A program made the translations under genes and the position numbers. Below the pieces are notes generated by a model that saw nothing but the letters and a program-made list of their open reading frames with translations, was not told the DNA's origin and ran no database searches. Of a DNA stretch of 52,075 nt, positions 1 to 7,703 are shown piece by piece (within the stretch, counting starts at the first letter, position 1; every line of letters starts with the position of its first letter). The stretch comes from an uncultured Ruminococcus sp. (GTDB taxonomy: Bacteria > Bacillota > Clostridia > Monoglobales > Monoglobaceae): NCBI GenBank assembly GCA_902760955.1, contig CACWIG010000010.1:1-52075 (forward strand), in the 5' to 3' direction.

Positions 1-1595
1 GTCACCGCCGTCAGGATGGCATCCGAGAGGGCGTTAAGGCTCAGACACTTCTGGGCGTTACGGGCAGCGGAAAAACAGAGGTTTTTCTGCAATCCATAGA
101 GCATTGTATAAAGGACGGCAGACAGGCGATTATGCTGGTGCCTGAGATTTCGCTGACACCGCAGATGGTTGAGAGGTTTGTAGGCAGATTTGGCAATTCC
201 GTTGCGGTAATGCACAGCGGACTGTCTATGGGTGAGCGGTTTGACCAATGGAACAAAATTCAGCGTGGTGAGGTCAGCGTGGTTGTAGGTGCAAGAAGTG
301 CCATTTTTGTTCCCTTTGATAATATAGGAATAATAATTCTTGATGAACAGCACGAAAGCAGTTATAAATCTGATATAGCACCAAGATATCACGCGGCAGA
401 TGTGGCGTTTAAGCGTGGTGAGGACAGCGGAGCACCTGTTCTTATGGCATCTGCAACACCTGATGTGTCTTCGTATTATAAGGCATTAAACGGAGAATAC
501 ACTCTGTTTGAGATGAACAAAAGATACAACGAAAATGCAATGCCAAAGGCGAGAATTGTTGATATGCGGAGCGAGCTTTTTGATTTACACAACAATTCGT
601 CCATAAGCATCAGATTGCAAGAGGAAATCAGATTAAACCTAAGCAGAAAAGAAAAAACCGTATTATTTTTAAACAGGCGCGGATTTAATACCTTTGTTTC
701 CTGTCGGGAATGCGGAGAGGTAATTGAGTGTGAAAATTGCAGTATAGCAATGACATATCACAAAAAGACAAATAAGCTTGTCTGCCATTATTGCGGTATG
801 ACAATAGACAATGTTACAGAGTGTCCGTCCTGCGGTTCTAAGTATGTTAAGTTTTTCGGTACGGGAACTCAGAGAATAGAGGACGAGTTAAAACGACTGT
901 TCCCTGAGGCGCGAATACTCAGAATGGACTTTGATACAACATCGGGTAAGGGCGGCCACGAGGCAATACTTGATAAGTTCAGAAACGGCGAGGCAGATAT
1001 ATTGCTGGGCACGCAAATGGTAACAAAGGGCTTGGACTTTCCTGATGTAACACTTGTGGGGGTTCTTGCGGCTGATACCGCACTTAATATGGACGACTTT
1101 AAGTCAAGTGAAAAGTGTTTCTCCCTTATCACTCAGGTGTGCGGACGTGCAGGCAGAGGTGATATAGAGGGCAGAGCGGTAATTCAGACATACCAACCGC
1201 AAAACAGGACAATACTGTTTGCAAAAGAGCAAAATTATATAAAGTTCTACGAAAATGAAATTATATACAGAAAGAGAATGGTGTACCCTCCCTTTTGCGA
1301 TATTGTGTATATTCTTGTATCTGGCGAGAATGAGAAAGATGCCGAAACGGAATGTATGAATATAGGTGGTATAATAAATGATGAAAAGGCTCTTACAACC
1401 AACATTATTGAGGTCTTAGGCCCGTCTGCGGCACCTATCAAAAAAATTAAGAATAAATATAGATTTAGAATTTTGATAAAGGTAAAGGACAGTAAGCTGA
1501 TGCATCCTATGATGGAGGCTATATATAAGGCTCACGAAAATTCAGGAACAAAAAACCTTCTTACGATTGACATAAATCCTAATAATATGATATGA
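1..1595 (+). CDS. priA: Primosomal protein N' (replication restart helicase), 5'-truncated by the window edge
   Basis: PriA is the 3'-5' DNA helicase that reloads the replisome at collapsed forks. The reading frame is open from base 3, so the N-terminus lies outside the window. Walker A (GVTGSGKTE) is encoded around base 55-81 and is followed by LVPEISLTPQM. The DEQH helicase box (Walker B) follows near base 345. A zinc-binding region with repeated Cys pairs (CRECG, CENC, CHYCG, CPSCG) sits near bases 700-840. Next come the helicase motifs GTGTQRIEDEL, LGTQMVTKGLDFPDV and QVCGRAGRG. The order is that of PriA, and about 530 residues are present of roughly 730-800 normally. It is followed after 46 bases by def, a common clostridial neighbour. 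An internal ATG at 132 lies after Walker A and is not the real start. Confidence 0.97.
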   Translation, partial: HRRQDGIREGVKAQTLLGVTGSGKTEVFLQSIEHCIKDGRQAIMLVPEISLTPQMVERFVGRFGNSVAVMHSGLSMGERFDQWNKIQRGEVSVVVGARSAIFVPFDNIGIIILDEQHESSYKSDIAPRYHAADVAFKRGEDSGAPVLMASATPDVSSYYKALNGEYTLFEMNKRYNENAMPKARIVDMRSELFDLHNNSSISIRLQEEIRLNLSRKEKTVLFLNRRGFNTFVSCRECGEVIECENCSIAMTYHKKTNKLVCHYCGMTIDNVTECPSCGSKYVKFFGTGTQRIEDELKRLFPEARILRMDFDTTSGKGGHEAILDKFRNGEADILLGTQMVTKGLDFPDVTLVGVLAADTALNMDDFKSSEKCFSLITQVCGRAGRGDIEGRAVIQTYQPQNRTILFAKEQNYIKFYENEIIYRKRMVYPPFCDIVYILVSGENEKDAETECMNIGGIINDEKALTTNIIEVLGPSAAPIKKIKNKYRFRILIKVKDSKLMHPMMEAIYKAHENSGTKNLLTIDINPNNMI

Positions 1596-1641
1596 TAATG
1601 CAGTATATAAAATAGATTTTGAAAGGCATTGGTGATATATA

Positions 1642-2124
1642 ATGGCAATAAGAAACATAGTAAAGCTTGGCCTTGACGGTGAGGAAGCATTGTCAAAGGT
1701 TTGCAAAACAGTAGGTGTTCCGTCTGACAGAATGAAGGCTCTGCTTGACGATTTGATAGATACGCTGTATGAGTCAGGCGGAGTAGGGCTTGCGGCACCG
1801 CAGGTTGGTGTTCTGCGTAGAATGGCGGTAATTGATATAGGCGAGGGTCTTATTGAACTGATTGACCCTGAGATTATCTCACAAGAGGGTGAACAGACAG
1901 GAACGGAAGGCTGTTTGAGCTATCCTGAACATTGGGGAATTGTTACACGTCCTAACAGGGTTGTTGTTCGTGCGGCTGACCGTAACGGCAACGTGAGAGA
2001 AATAGAGGGAGAAGGCTTGCTTGCAAGAGCCTTGTGCCACGAGATAGAGCATCTGGACGGACATATGTTCATTGAAAGAGTTACCGAGTGGGTAAGACCT
2101 GAAGAACTTGATGATGAAGAATAG
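1642..2124 (+). CDS. def: Peptide deformylase
   Basis: This 160-residue protein removes the formyl group from the N-terminal methionine of new proteins. All three family motifs are present: GVGLAAPQVG (Gln54), EGCLSYP (metal-ligand Cys91), and HEIEH (His133, Glu134, His137) followed by LDGHMF. Its length is typical of a short bacterial type-1 enzyme. The start ATG has a GAAAGG-like ribosome binding site upstream. It follows priA by 46 bases in the same direction, so co-transcription is likely. The usual next gene, fmt, is absent; the region downstream is a repeat or terminator and then convergent genes. Confidence 0.97.
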   Translation: MAIRNIVKLGLDGEEALSKVCKTVGVPSDRMKALLDDLIDTLYESGGVGLAAPQVGVLRRMAVIDIGEGLIELIDPEIISQEGEQTGTEGCLSYPEHWGIVTRPNRVVVRAADRNGNVREIEGEGLLARALCHEIEHLDGHMFIERVTEWVRPEELDDEE

Positions 2125-2134
2125 CAAACAGACG

Positions 2135-2287
2135 AAAAAAGAGACTGTTAAAAAAGTACTTTTCGGGACGTCGAGGACGCCGTCCCCTACAATGTGTTTT
2201 GTATGATATTTAAATATAATACAAAACATAGGGTTGGGCGATTTTCAACAAACCGATATAGTTGACTTTTTTAACAGCCTCTTTTTT
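2135..2287. repeat. Nested inverted repeat between convergent def and LUD genes, probably a bidirectional terminator with an inserted palindrome
   Basis: The outer arms are 23 bases long (2135-2157 and 2265-2287) and match except for one pair. Each arm carries A- or T-runs, so the structure could end transcription from both sides. The 107-base interior holds one copy of the TGTAGGGGACGG palindrome family (2164-2191, minus orientation). It also holds a second palindrome with 10-base arms (2195-2204 and 2219-2228). The right arm reaches the stop codon of the LUD gene. Insertion of a mobile palindrome into a terminator loop is inferred. Confidence 0.6.
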
Positions 2288-2907
2288 TAAAAGCCTAATT
2301 CTTCACCTACGAGAATGATTTTTATTCTGCCTTTTACTTTACTTCTGCGTGTTTTTACAACGTAAGAACACATACATTCATCTGACAGGCAATCTACACA
2401 TTTACCTTTTGAACAGCCTGTTTTGGTAAGTCCAAAGCGTTCGGCGTTCTTAACTGCCGCAACATTATGTACGCGGTCTTCGGCGTCTTCAACTGTTTTG
2501 CACAGCTTGTTCATTCCTGCAATAACAATTACGCTGTCGGGACCATAGCACATTGCCGCAACACGATTGCCGTTGCCGTCAATGTTTACTAAAATACCAT
2601 CCTCTGTGATGGCGTTTGAACTTGTTAAAAACGTCTTGGCAGTAAGCCCTTGTTTCATAAGCTCGTCACGCTCCTCAGGGGTGGAGGCGGAATCTCTGTC
2701 GATTAGCTTGTAATCATTTTCTTTAAGCACTTCAATCAGATTGAGGTCTTTAAGCGTTTTAGAGCCTCCCCAACTGATAGTGCCGTTTTTATCTATTAAT
2801 GATATGGCTTTGTCTAAAGCCTCTTTTTTGTTGTCGCAATAATATGCTTCAAAATTTCTTTTTTCGAGATTTGGAATAAGCTTTTCCGCTAAATCTTTGT
2901 AATTCAT
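2287..2907 (-). CDS. LUD-domain (LutC/YkgG-like) protein with C-terminal cysteines
   Basis: This 206-residue protein matches the LUD (DUF162) domain of lactate-utilisation proteins. Recognisable segments are GTISWGGSKTL (about 42-52), SSNAITEDGILVNIDGNGNRV and the GPDSVIVIAGMNK strand-turn. Unlike LutC, it has a C-terminal cysteine cluster (Cys165, 170, 173, 178, 180) that could bind metal or an Fe-S cluster. No lutA or lutB lies nearby, so a role in lactate oxidation is not supported. It is the second gene of a two-gene minus-strand operon, 14 bases after the ECF component. The substrate is unknown. Confidence 0.85.
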   Translation of the reverse strand: MNYKDLAEKLIPNLEKRNFEAYYCDNKKEALDKAISLIDKNGTISWGGSKTLKDLNLIEVLKENDYKLIDRDSASTPEERDELMKQGLTAKTFLTSSNAITEDGILVNIDGNGNRVAAMCYGPDSVIVIAGMNKLCKTVEDAEDRVHNVAAVKNAERFGLTKTGCSKGKCVDCLSDECMCSYVVKTRRSKVKGRIKIILVGEELGF

Positions 2908-2921
2908 AGTATTTCACCTGA

Positions 2922-3467
2922 TTAAATAAGCTTAGGAACATTTGACATAAGTTTAGCTGATGCCAAAGCCTTTGCAACAATGTATGCGATTATAAAGTCA
3001 ACGCAGTGATGTGCGAATGTACCGCCCGCCGTAATGATTACCATTGAGATTACGGAATATCCTTCGGCAGGTGTGCTCATACCTGTAGTGAAGAATACCA
3101 AAACGATTAATGCCTCAATTCCTGCGTGAACGACACCTGTCAAAAGGCAAAGAAGAATGGCTTTCATACCCTTTTTAAGTAAATATGCACCCAAAATTGC
3201 AAATACAATATGAGATGCCGCACGGACAGCGACTATAACAGGTGCAGTAAAGAAGAAACCTATGGTGGTGCCTACTGCTGTGAATATTGCCGTAACAGGT
3301 GATATAAACATTGCAATAATTACAGGAACGTGTGCCATAAGTGTCGCACTATAGGGACCGATAACAATTCTGAACGGAAAACCCGTAAATATCATCGGAA
3401 TAAGTATTCCTATTGCAATCAGCAGTGATGATGTCACCATATCTTTTGTTTTAATTGTGTTGTTCAT
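2922..3467 (-). CDS. ECF-type transporter substrate-binding (S) component, substrate unknown
   Basis: This 181-residue hydrophobic protein has five to six predicted membrane segments. It has the N-terminal pattern of ECF S components (TSSLLIAIGILIPMIFTG, then a FRIVIGPYSATLMAHVPV segment). These proteins capture vitamins or metals and use a shared energising module, which is not encoded here. The start at 3467 is chosen because a GGGAGG ribosome binding site lies just upstream; an in-frame start nine codons earlier overlaps that site. The leader is only about 35 bases, too short for a riboswitch, so the ligand cannot be read from regulation. Confidence 0.8.
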   Translation of the reverse strand: MNNTIKTKDMVTSSLLIAIGILIPMIFTGFPFRIVIGPYSATLMAHVPVIIAMFISPVTAIFTAVGTTIGFFFTAPVIVAVRAASHIVFAILGAYLLKKGMKAILLCLLTGVVHAGIEALIVLVFFTTGMSTPAEGYSVISMVIITAGGTFAHHCVDFIIAYIVAKALASAKLMSNVPKLI

Positions 3468-3508
3468 TTTTTGCCTCCCATAGAATTTTATCAAAATGTT
3501 TTGCTAAA

Positions 3509-3537
3509 ATAATAGCACAAATCATAGGAAATGTCAA
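3509..3537 (-). promoter_or_regulatory. Sigma-A-type promoter for the ECF S component/LUD operon
   Basis: Read on the minus strand, TTGACA (3532-3537), a 17-base spacer and TATTAT (3509-3514) lie about 40 bases upstream of the ECF start. The -35 match is perfect and the spacing is optimal. Confidence 0.75.
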
Positions 3538-3615
3538 ACAAATAAGGTATAGTATTACAGATTTATGTCAACAATATTTACGAGTAAAAGCATATAAAAT
3601 TTGGAGGAAATGCAT

Positions 3616-3909
3616 ATGTTAGATAAAAACGGAAAAAGAGCGGTAATTATAAGTAATATAAGGTCAAACTCTATTGAGCAGGCAATATTTATTTTAAAAT
3701 CAAATGATGCCGAACCCATAAAAGATGTGGGCAGCGGAATTGTAGCTGAGGCTCAGGAGATAATTAATAACTACATCAAAAAAGTAGAGCGTGCATTGCC
3801 CTGCAGGGCAAAACACAAAAACCAAAAGAAAATTGTGGTAATTGCAGTGACTGCTGTTATGATTGCAATAGTCGGAGGCTTAGCATTTTTAAAGCTGAAT
3901 ATGTCATAA
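3616..3909 (+). CDS. Small protein with a C-terminal membrane anchor, function unknown
   Basis: I do not recognise this 97-residue protein. The N-terminal 55 residues are soluble and mixed alpha/beta (RAVIISNIRSNSIEQAIFIL). A lysine/arginine-rich stretch follows, then one hydrophobic segment (IVVIAVTAVMIAIVGGLAFL) at the C-terminus, as in a tail-anchored protein. The start at 3616 is preferred because GGAGG at 3603-3607 is eight bases upstream; the in-frame ATG at 3610 would be too close. It lies just upstream of spoIIE in the same direction, but spoIIE has its own promoter in the 97-base gap. Confidence 0.7.
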   Translation: MLDKNGKRAVIISNIRSNSIEQAIFILKSNDAEPIKDVGSGIVAEAQEIINNYIKKVERALPCRAKHKNQKKIVVIAVTAVMIAIVGGLAFLKLNMS

Positions 3910-3943
3910 TAAGTCGTGAACATTTTTCTTATACCTACCTCCG

Positions 3944-3977
3944 TTCGACACAAAAAATGGAAAATTATGGATATAAT
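3944..3977 (+). promoter_or_regulatory. Spo0A box and 21-base-spaced sigma-A promoter of spoIIE
   Basis: TTCGACA at 3944-3950 is the exact reverse complement of the Spo0A box TGTCGAA. Its last six bases (TCGACA) form a near-consensus -35. TATAAT at 3972-3977 is a perfect -10. The spacer is 21 bases instead of 17. This unusual spacing, with a 0A box over the -35, is the known arrangement of Spo0A-activated sigma-A promoters such as spoIIE and spoIIG of Bacillus subtilis. It places spoIIE under Spo0A~P control. Confidence 0.85.
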
Positions 3978-4006
3978 ATTTTGTGTTTAATAAAAGGGGT
4001 GGTATA

Positions 4007-6340
4007 ATGGAAAATACAAAAGAATTATGTGAGGTTCAGATAAATCAAGAGGGAACTGCACCGAAAAAGGAGAGAATAAGGAGATATGATGTACTGATTC
4101 GGGTGATAGGCTTACTGCTGGCAAGGGGAACCGCTTTTTATGTGTTAGCGCCCTTTGGTGTGTCGTATATGGCGATGGAGAGGCGATTTTCCAAAAAGGC
4201 GTTAATTAGCTGTTTGATGGTGTGTGCAGGGTATTTGAGCCTGTTTGATATTAATATTTCGGGCAAATATATATTTGCGACAATTGCGTATATGGCTTTT
4301 TTATTTGTTGCCGACAGAGGCGATTGTGATATTCCCGATTATGTATGTATTGCGGCGGCAGGTGTTGTTACGGCACTTGGCAGATTGTGCAGTATGATAT
4401 GGACAGGCTTTTCCCTCGGTGAGTGGATATGGATTGTATGTGATACGGCACTTGCGGTTGTGGGTGCTTTTGTATTTGAAAAGAATAAAATTATATTAAA
4501 CGGACAGAAAAACCCGATATTTTCAATGAATAAAGAGGAAAAAGTGTGCTTTTATGTATTGACGGCGATTATGCTTTTGGGACTTAAAAGTATTTCTCTT
4601 GACGGCTTTGTTACGATTGCAAATATAGTTGGCATATGGGCAACTGTTGTTTTTGCTATGTGCGGTGGCATAGGTATTGGTGCTGTATGCGGAACTGTTA
4701 TTGGAGGCATATTGGGGGCGGAAAATGACATAGCTGTATATATGGCGATTTTTGCCGTGGGTGGTATTGTCTGCGGAATGCTGTCGAAATATGGCAAAAC
4801 TGCAGGAGTGTTGGCAATGTCGGCAGTAGTTATCGGCGGCTGTGTTTTCTTTGGCGAGAGAACAGAGGTTATTGGCTATCTGGATATTCCCTTATCGGTT
4901 ATGTTGATTATATTTACATCGGAGTCACTTATAAGAAGGATAGGAAGAATTGGTGGATTGACAACGGATAATTCAGACAGCGAACGCTTAAAGGAGTATG
5001 TAAAAACAAGATTGAATACGGCGGCAAGCTCCTTTAGAATACTTGCCGAGACCTTTCTCGATTTGTCGGACAAGCAGAACACTGTGGATATGGAGGACGT
5101 ATCTATGATGTTTGACAGAACTGCCGACAGGGTATGCAGAGAGTGTTCGAGAATGAGCGAATGTTGGGTTAATAATTTTAACAATACATACAAATCACTC
5201 TTTCATATGCTTGAGGTGATGGAGAGAAAGGGTGAGCTTACCGAAAGTGATGCGGACGAATATTTTTCAAAGAAGTGCTTGAGGCTGCGTGGAATTGTAA
5301 AAGAAATGAACAGACTTTTTGAAATATACAAGATTAATTGTGTATGGAAAAGCAAGCTTCAGGAAAACAGAGAGTTGGCAGGGGAACAGCTTGGAAGTGT
5401 TGCACAGATATTGGACAGCATAGCAGACGAGATGTATGAGGAGAGAATTGACAGCTCATCAGAAGAAGAGATAAGGATACGGCTTGAGGATAAAGGGGTC
5501 AGAGTTGTCAGTCTTTCTGCGGCAATTAATGTAAAGGGTAGGTTTTCGGTATACATAGAGGTAGAAGAGAATACTTCTCTTGACGAGTGCAGGCGTGCCT
5601 CCGAAACAGCCCTTAAAGCGGTGCTTGGCACAAGACTTGTTATGAATGGCATTGTCAGAAAAGAGTCAGGCGAGATAATGCTGAGGTTTTCTCAGCCTGA
5701 GGGATATATGGTTGAAACGGGAATTGCAGGTAAAAGTGCAGATGATGAAAACGGCGACAACTGTGTTGTAAGATATTTAAGCGACGGCAAATTTGCGGCG
5801 GCGTTGAGTGATGGTATGGGTACAGGACACAAGGCGTCGAGAGACAGCGGTGCAACTGTCAGATTGCTGGGCGATTTCTTGGAGGCAGGCTTTGACAAAA
5901 CCGTTGCGGTAAGGCTTATAAATTCAATAATGGTAATGAAGTCTGCAAACGAGGCGTTTGCAACAGTTGATATGTGCGTTATAGATTTATTCAGCGGTGA
6001 GGCGGAGTTTATCAAAAACGGAGCGGAGCCAAGCTATATTAAACGTCAGGGGGGTGTTGAAACAATAAGAGCGGCATCTCTGCCTGTGGGTGTTATTCAA
6101 GGAGTTGAGATAGATAGCTTTGCCTATAATTTAGAGGAAAACGATATTGTTGTACTTTTGAGTGACGGTTTACAGATGAAAAAGGGATATGAAAATTGGA
6201 TTAAATCAGCCGTAGAGGAGGCAAACCGAGAGATGCCTGCCCAGGAACTTGCTGACCGAATAATAGATATGGCAAAGGCTCTGCACGGCGAAAATTCGGA
6301 CGATATGACGGTTGCTGTGCTGAAACTTCGGCAGAGATAA
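4007..6340 (+). CDS. spoIIE: Stage II sporulation protein E, membrane PP2C-type phosphatase
   Basis: SpoIIE dephosphorylates SpoIIAA at the sporulation septum and so switches on sigma-F in the forespore. The 777-residue protein has about ten membrane segments in the first ~330 residues, a central cytoplasmic region, and a C-terminal PP2C phosphatase domain (about 570-777). Metal-binding motifs are visible: LSDGMGTGHKA (Asp602), LLSDGLQ (Asp720) and DDMTV (Asp765-766). Length and domain order match the family. The start at 4007 follows AGGGGTGG; an upstream GTG at 3983 is less likely. The promoter carries a Spo0A box. This gene marks the organism as an endospore former or a close relative. Confidence 0.96.
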   Translation: MENTKELCEVQINQEGTAPKKERIRRYDVLIRVIGLLLARGTAFYVLAPFGVSYMAMERRFSKKALISCLMVCAGYLSLFDINISGKYIFATIAYMAFLFVADRGDCDIPDYVCIAAAGVVTALGRLCSMIWTGFSLGEWIWIVCDTALAVVGAFVFEKNKIILNGQKNPIFSMNKEEKVCFYVLTAIMLLGLKSISLDGFVTIANIVGIWATVVFAMCGGIGIGAVCGTVIGGILGAENDIAVYMAIFAVGGIVCGMLSKYGKTAGVLAMSAVVIGGCVFFGERTEVIGYLDIPLSVMLIIFTSESLIRRIGRIGGLTTDNSDSERLKEYVKTRLNTAASSFRILAETFLDLSDKQNTVDMEDVSMMFDRTADRVCRECSRMSECWVNNFNNTYKSLFHMLEVMERKGELTESDADEYFSKKCLRLRGIVKEMNRLFEIYKINCVWKSKLQENRELAGEQLGSVAQILDSIADEMYEERIDSSSEEEIRIRLEDKGVRVVSLSAAINVKGRFSVYIEVEENTSLDECRRASETALKAVLGTRLVMNGIVRKESGEIMLRFSQPEGYMVETGIAGKSADDENGDNCVVRYLSDGKFAAALSDGMGTGHKASRDSGATVRLLGDFLEAGFDKTVAVRLINSIMVMKSANEAFATVDMCVIDLFSGEAEFIKNGAEPSYIKRQGGVETIRAASLPVGVIQGVEIDSFAYNLEENDIVVLLSDGLQMKKGYENWIKSAVEEANREMPAQELADRIIDMAKALHGENSDDMTVAVLKLRQR

Positions 6341-6361
6341 ATTAAAAATTTGAAAAAAGTC

Positions 6362-6390
6362 TTGACAAATATGTAAAAAAAGAGTAGAAT
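6362..6390 (+). promoter_or_regulatory. Sigma-A promoter of the aro operon leader
   Basis: TTGACA (6362-6367), a 17-base spacer and TAGAAT (6385-6390) form a near-perfect promoter. Transcription would begin near 6397, about 47 bases before the leader-peptide start. No terminator is evident between spoIIE and this promoter. Confidence 0.85.
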
Positions 6391-6443
6391 ATAAAAAGTT
6401 TCGAAACGATGTCAAACAAAAAAATTAAGAAAGGACAAAGGAA

Positions 6444-6554
6444 ATGAGTAATATTAAGTCTTCTGCACTGTTTAACAAATATTATTTTAGCTTTAGCTTT
6501 TTTGGCTACGGCTTGTTTTTGTGCAGAAAATCTCAGACCTTTGGACTAGTTTAA
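6444..6554 (+). CDS. Phe/Tyr-rich leader peptide of the aro operon
   Basis: This 36-codon frame starts at ATG 6444, with AAGGA eight bases upstream, and ends at TAA 6552-6554. Between codons 10 and 25, nine of sixteen residues are aromatic: six Phe (10, 15, 17, 19, 20, 25) and three Tyr (13, 14, 22). One more Phe is at codon 33. Such a run is the signature of an attenuation leader peptide that stalls the ribosome when charged Phe or Tyr tRNA is scarce. It sits between a strong promoter and an intrinsic terminator, and the first enzyme of the pathway (aroF) follows. It has no similarity I recognise beyond composition. Confidence 0.88.
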   Translation: MSNIKSSALFNKYYFSFSFFGYGLFLCRKSQTFGLV

Positions 6555-6610
6555 AATAGAGTTGAATATTATGTATAACTCTGGCAGGTTCAAAGGAACC
6601 TGCCTTTTTT
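6461..6610 (+). promoter_or_regulatory. Transcription attenuator with pause hairpin, antiterminator and terminator
   Basis: Three mutually dependent pairings can be drawn. The pause stem pairs TTCTGCAC (6461-6468) with GTGCAGAA (6521-6528) and encloses the aromatic codons. The antiterminator pairs CCTTTGGACT (6538-6547) with GGTTCAAAGG (6587-6596), ten pairs including two G-U. The terminator pairs GGCAGGTTC (6583-6591) with GAACCTGCC (6596-6604), nine perfect pairs followed by six T. The antiterminator takes over half of the terminator's 5' arm, so the two are exclusive. A ribosome stalled on Phe/Tyr codons would free the antiterminator strand and allow aroF transcription. Confidence 0.85.
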
Positions 6611-6646
6611 GTTGCATTAGAACTTTACAAAATATAGCCGTACAAA

Positions 6647-6663
6647 GCGGCGGAATGGAGAAT
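6647..6663 (+). promoter_or_regulatory. Shared 5'-UTR module GCGGCGGAATGGAGAAT, including the aroF ribosome binding site
   Basis: The 17 bases here are identical to those at 24681-24697. A close variant lies before trpF (50998-51013). The GGAG is the ribosome binding site of aroF (ATG 6669). A short upstream complement, GCCG (6637-6640), could pair with CGGC (6648-6651). Shared ancestry or shared regulation is inferred. Confidence 0.5.
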
Positions 6664-6668
6664 TAATT

Positions 6669-7685
6669 ATGGTAGTATGTTTAAATCCAAAAACAACACG
6701 GGAGGATGTAGATAAAATAATATCCTACATCAGAGATATGGGACTTGATGTTCAGGTAACAGAGGGACAGCAAAGCACAATTTTAGGTCTTATAGGCGAT
6801 ACAAGTAAAATTGACCCTAACACACTTATGATGAATGTTCACGTTGACAAGGTAATGCGTGTGGCAGAGCCATTCAAAAAGGCAAGCAGGACATTTAACC
6901 CTGTTGACACAGTTGTAAAGGTTGGAAATGCAGAAATAGGCAATAGAAAGAAGTTCACAGTAATTGCAGGTCCTTGTTCTGTTGAAAATCACGACCAGAT
7001 TGTAGAAGTTGCTGAAAGCGTTAAAAAAAGCGGTGCAACTCTCTTGCGTGGCGGTGCATTCAAACCGAGAACTTCCCCATACTCTTTCCAGGGCTTAGAG
7101 CTTGAGGGACTTGAACTTTTGAAAGAGGCAAAGGCTAATACAGGTCTTCCTATTGTTACAGAGATTATGTCACCTAAGATGGTTGAAAAGTTTGAAAGTG
7201 ATGTTGATATCATTCAGGTTGGCGCAAGAAATATGCAGAACTTCGACTTGCTCAAAGAGCTTGGCAAGGCATCAAAGCCTATTCTGTTAAAGAGAGGCTT
7301 ATCCGCAACAATCGAGGAATGGCTTATGTCTGCTGAATACATTATGGCAGGTGGCAACGAAAACGTCATACTCTGTGAACGCGGTATCAGAACGTTTGAA
7401 ACGTACACAAGAAACACTCTTGATTTAAGTGCTATTCCTGCTGTTAAGAAGCTCAGCCATTTGCCTGTTGTTGTTGATCCGTCACACTCGGCAGGCAGAA
7501 GATGGATGGTAGAGCCTCTCTCGCTTGCAGCTATGGCAATCGGTGCTGACGGACTTATTGTTGAGGTTCACAACTGCCCTGAAAAAGCATTGTGCGACGG
7601 TGCGCAATCACTTGACCCTAAGCAGTTTGATGACTTGATGACAAAGTTGCGTAATATGGGAAAGAACTTAGGACTTGAAGTATAA
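6669..7685 (+). CDS. aroF: 3-deoxy-7-phosphoheptulonate (DAHP) synthase, first enzyme of the shikimate pathway
   Basis: The enzyme condenses phosphoenolpyruvate with erythrose 4-phosphate. The 338-residue protein belongs to the Thermotoga/Bacillus-type class: a ferredoxin-like N-terminal domain (about 1-70) precedes the barrel. That domain is a known allosteric site for Tyr or Phe in related enzymes. Motifs include AGPCSVE (100-106), RGGAFKPRTSPYSFQG, IQVGARNMQNF, LLKRG, and PVVVDPSHSAGRR. It is the first gene after the Phe/Tyr attenuator and heads the nine-gene operon. RBS: GGAG at 6657-6660. Confidence 0.96.
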   Translation: MVVCLNPKTTREDVDKIISYIRDMGLDVQVTEGQQSTILGLIGDTSKIDPNTLMMNVHVDKVMRVAEPFKKASRTFNPVDTVVKVGNAEIGNRKKFTVIAGPCSVENHDQIVEVAESVKKSGATLLRGGAFKPRTSPYSFQGLELEGLELLKEAKANTGLPIVTEIMSPKMVEKFESDVDIIQVGARNMQNFDLLKELGKASKPILLKRGLSATIEEWLMSAEYIMAGGNENVILCERGIRTFETYTRNTLDLSAIPAVKKLSHLPVVVDPSHSAGRRWMVEPLSLAAMAIGADGLIVEVHNCPEKALCDGAQSLDPKQFDDLMTKLRNMGKNLGLEV

Positions 7686-7703
7686 TTTATTTGGAGGAAT
7701 ACG

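Noticed and set aside
132..1595. ATG at 132 as the start of priA
   Set aside because: The frame is open upstream and encodes the Walker A motif before this ATG, so the gene continues past the window edge.
3468..3500. Riboswitch before the ECF S component
   Set aside because: The leader between the promoter and the start is only about 35 bases and has no conserved motif.
6341..6668. T-box before aroF
   Set aside because: There is no GGTGGCACCGCGG-type T-box or stem I specifier; the leader peptide and exclusive stems explain the region better.
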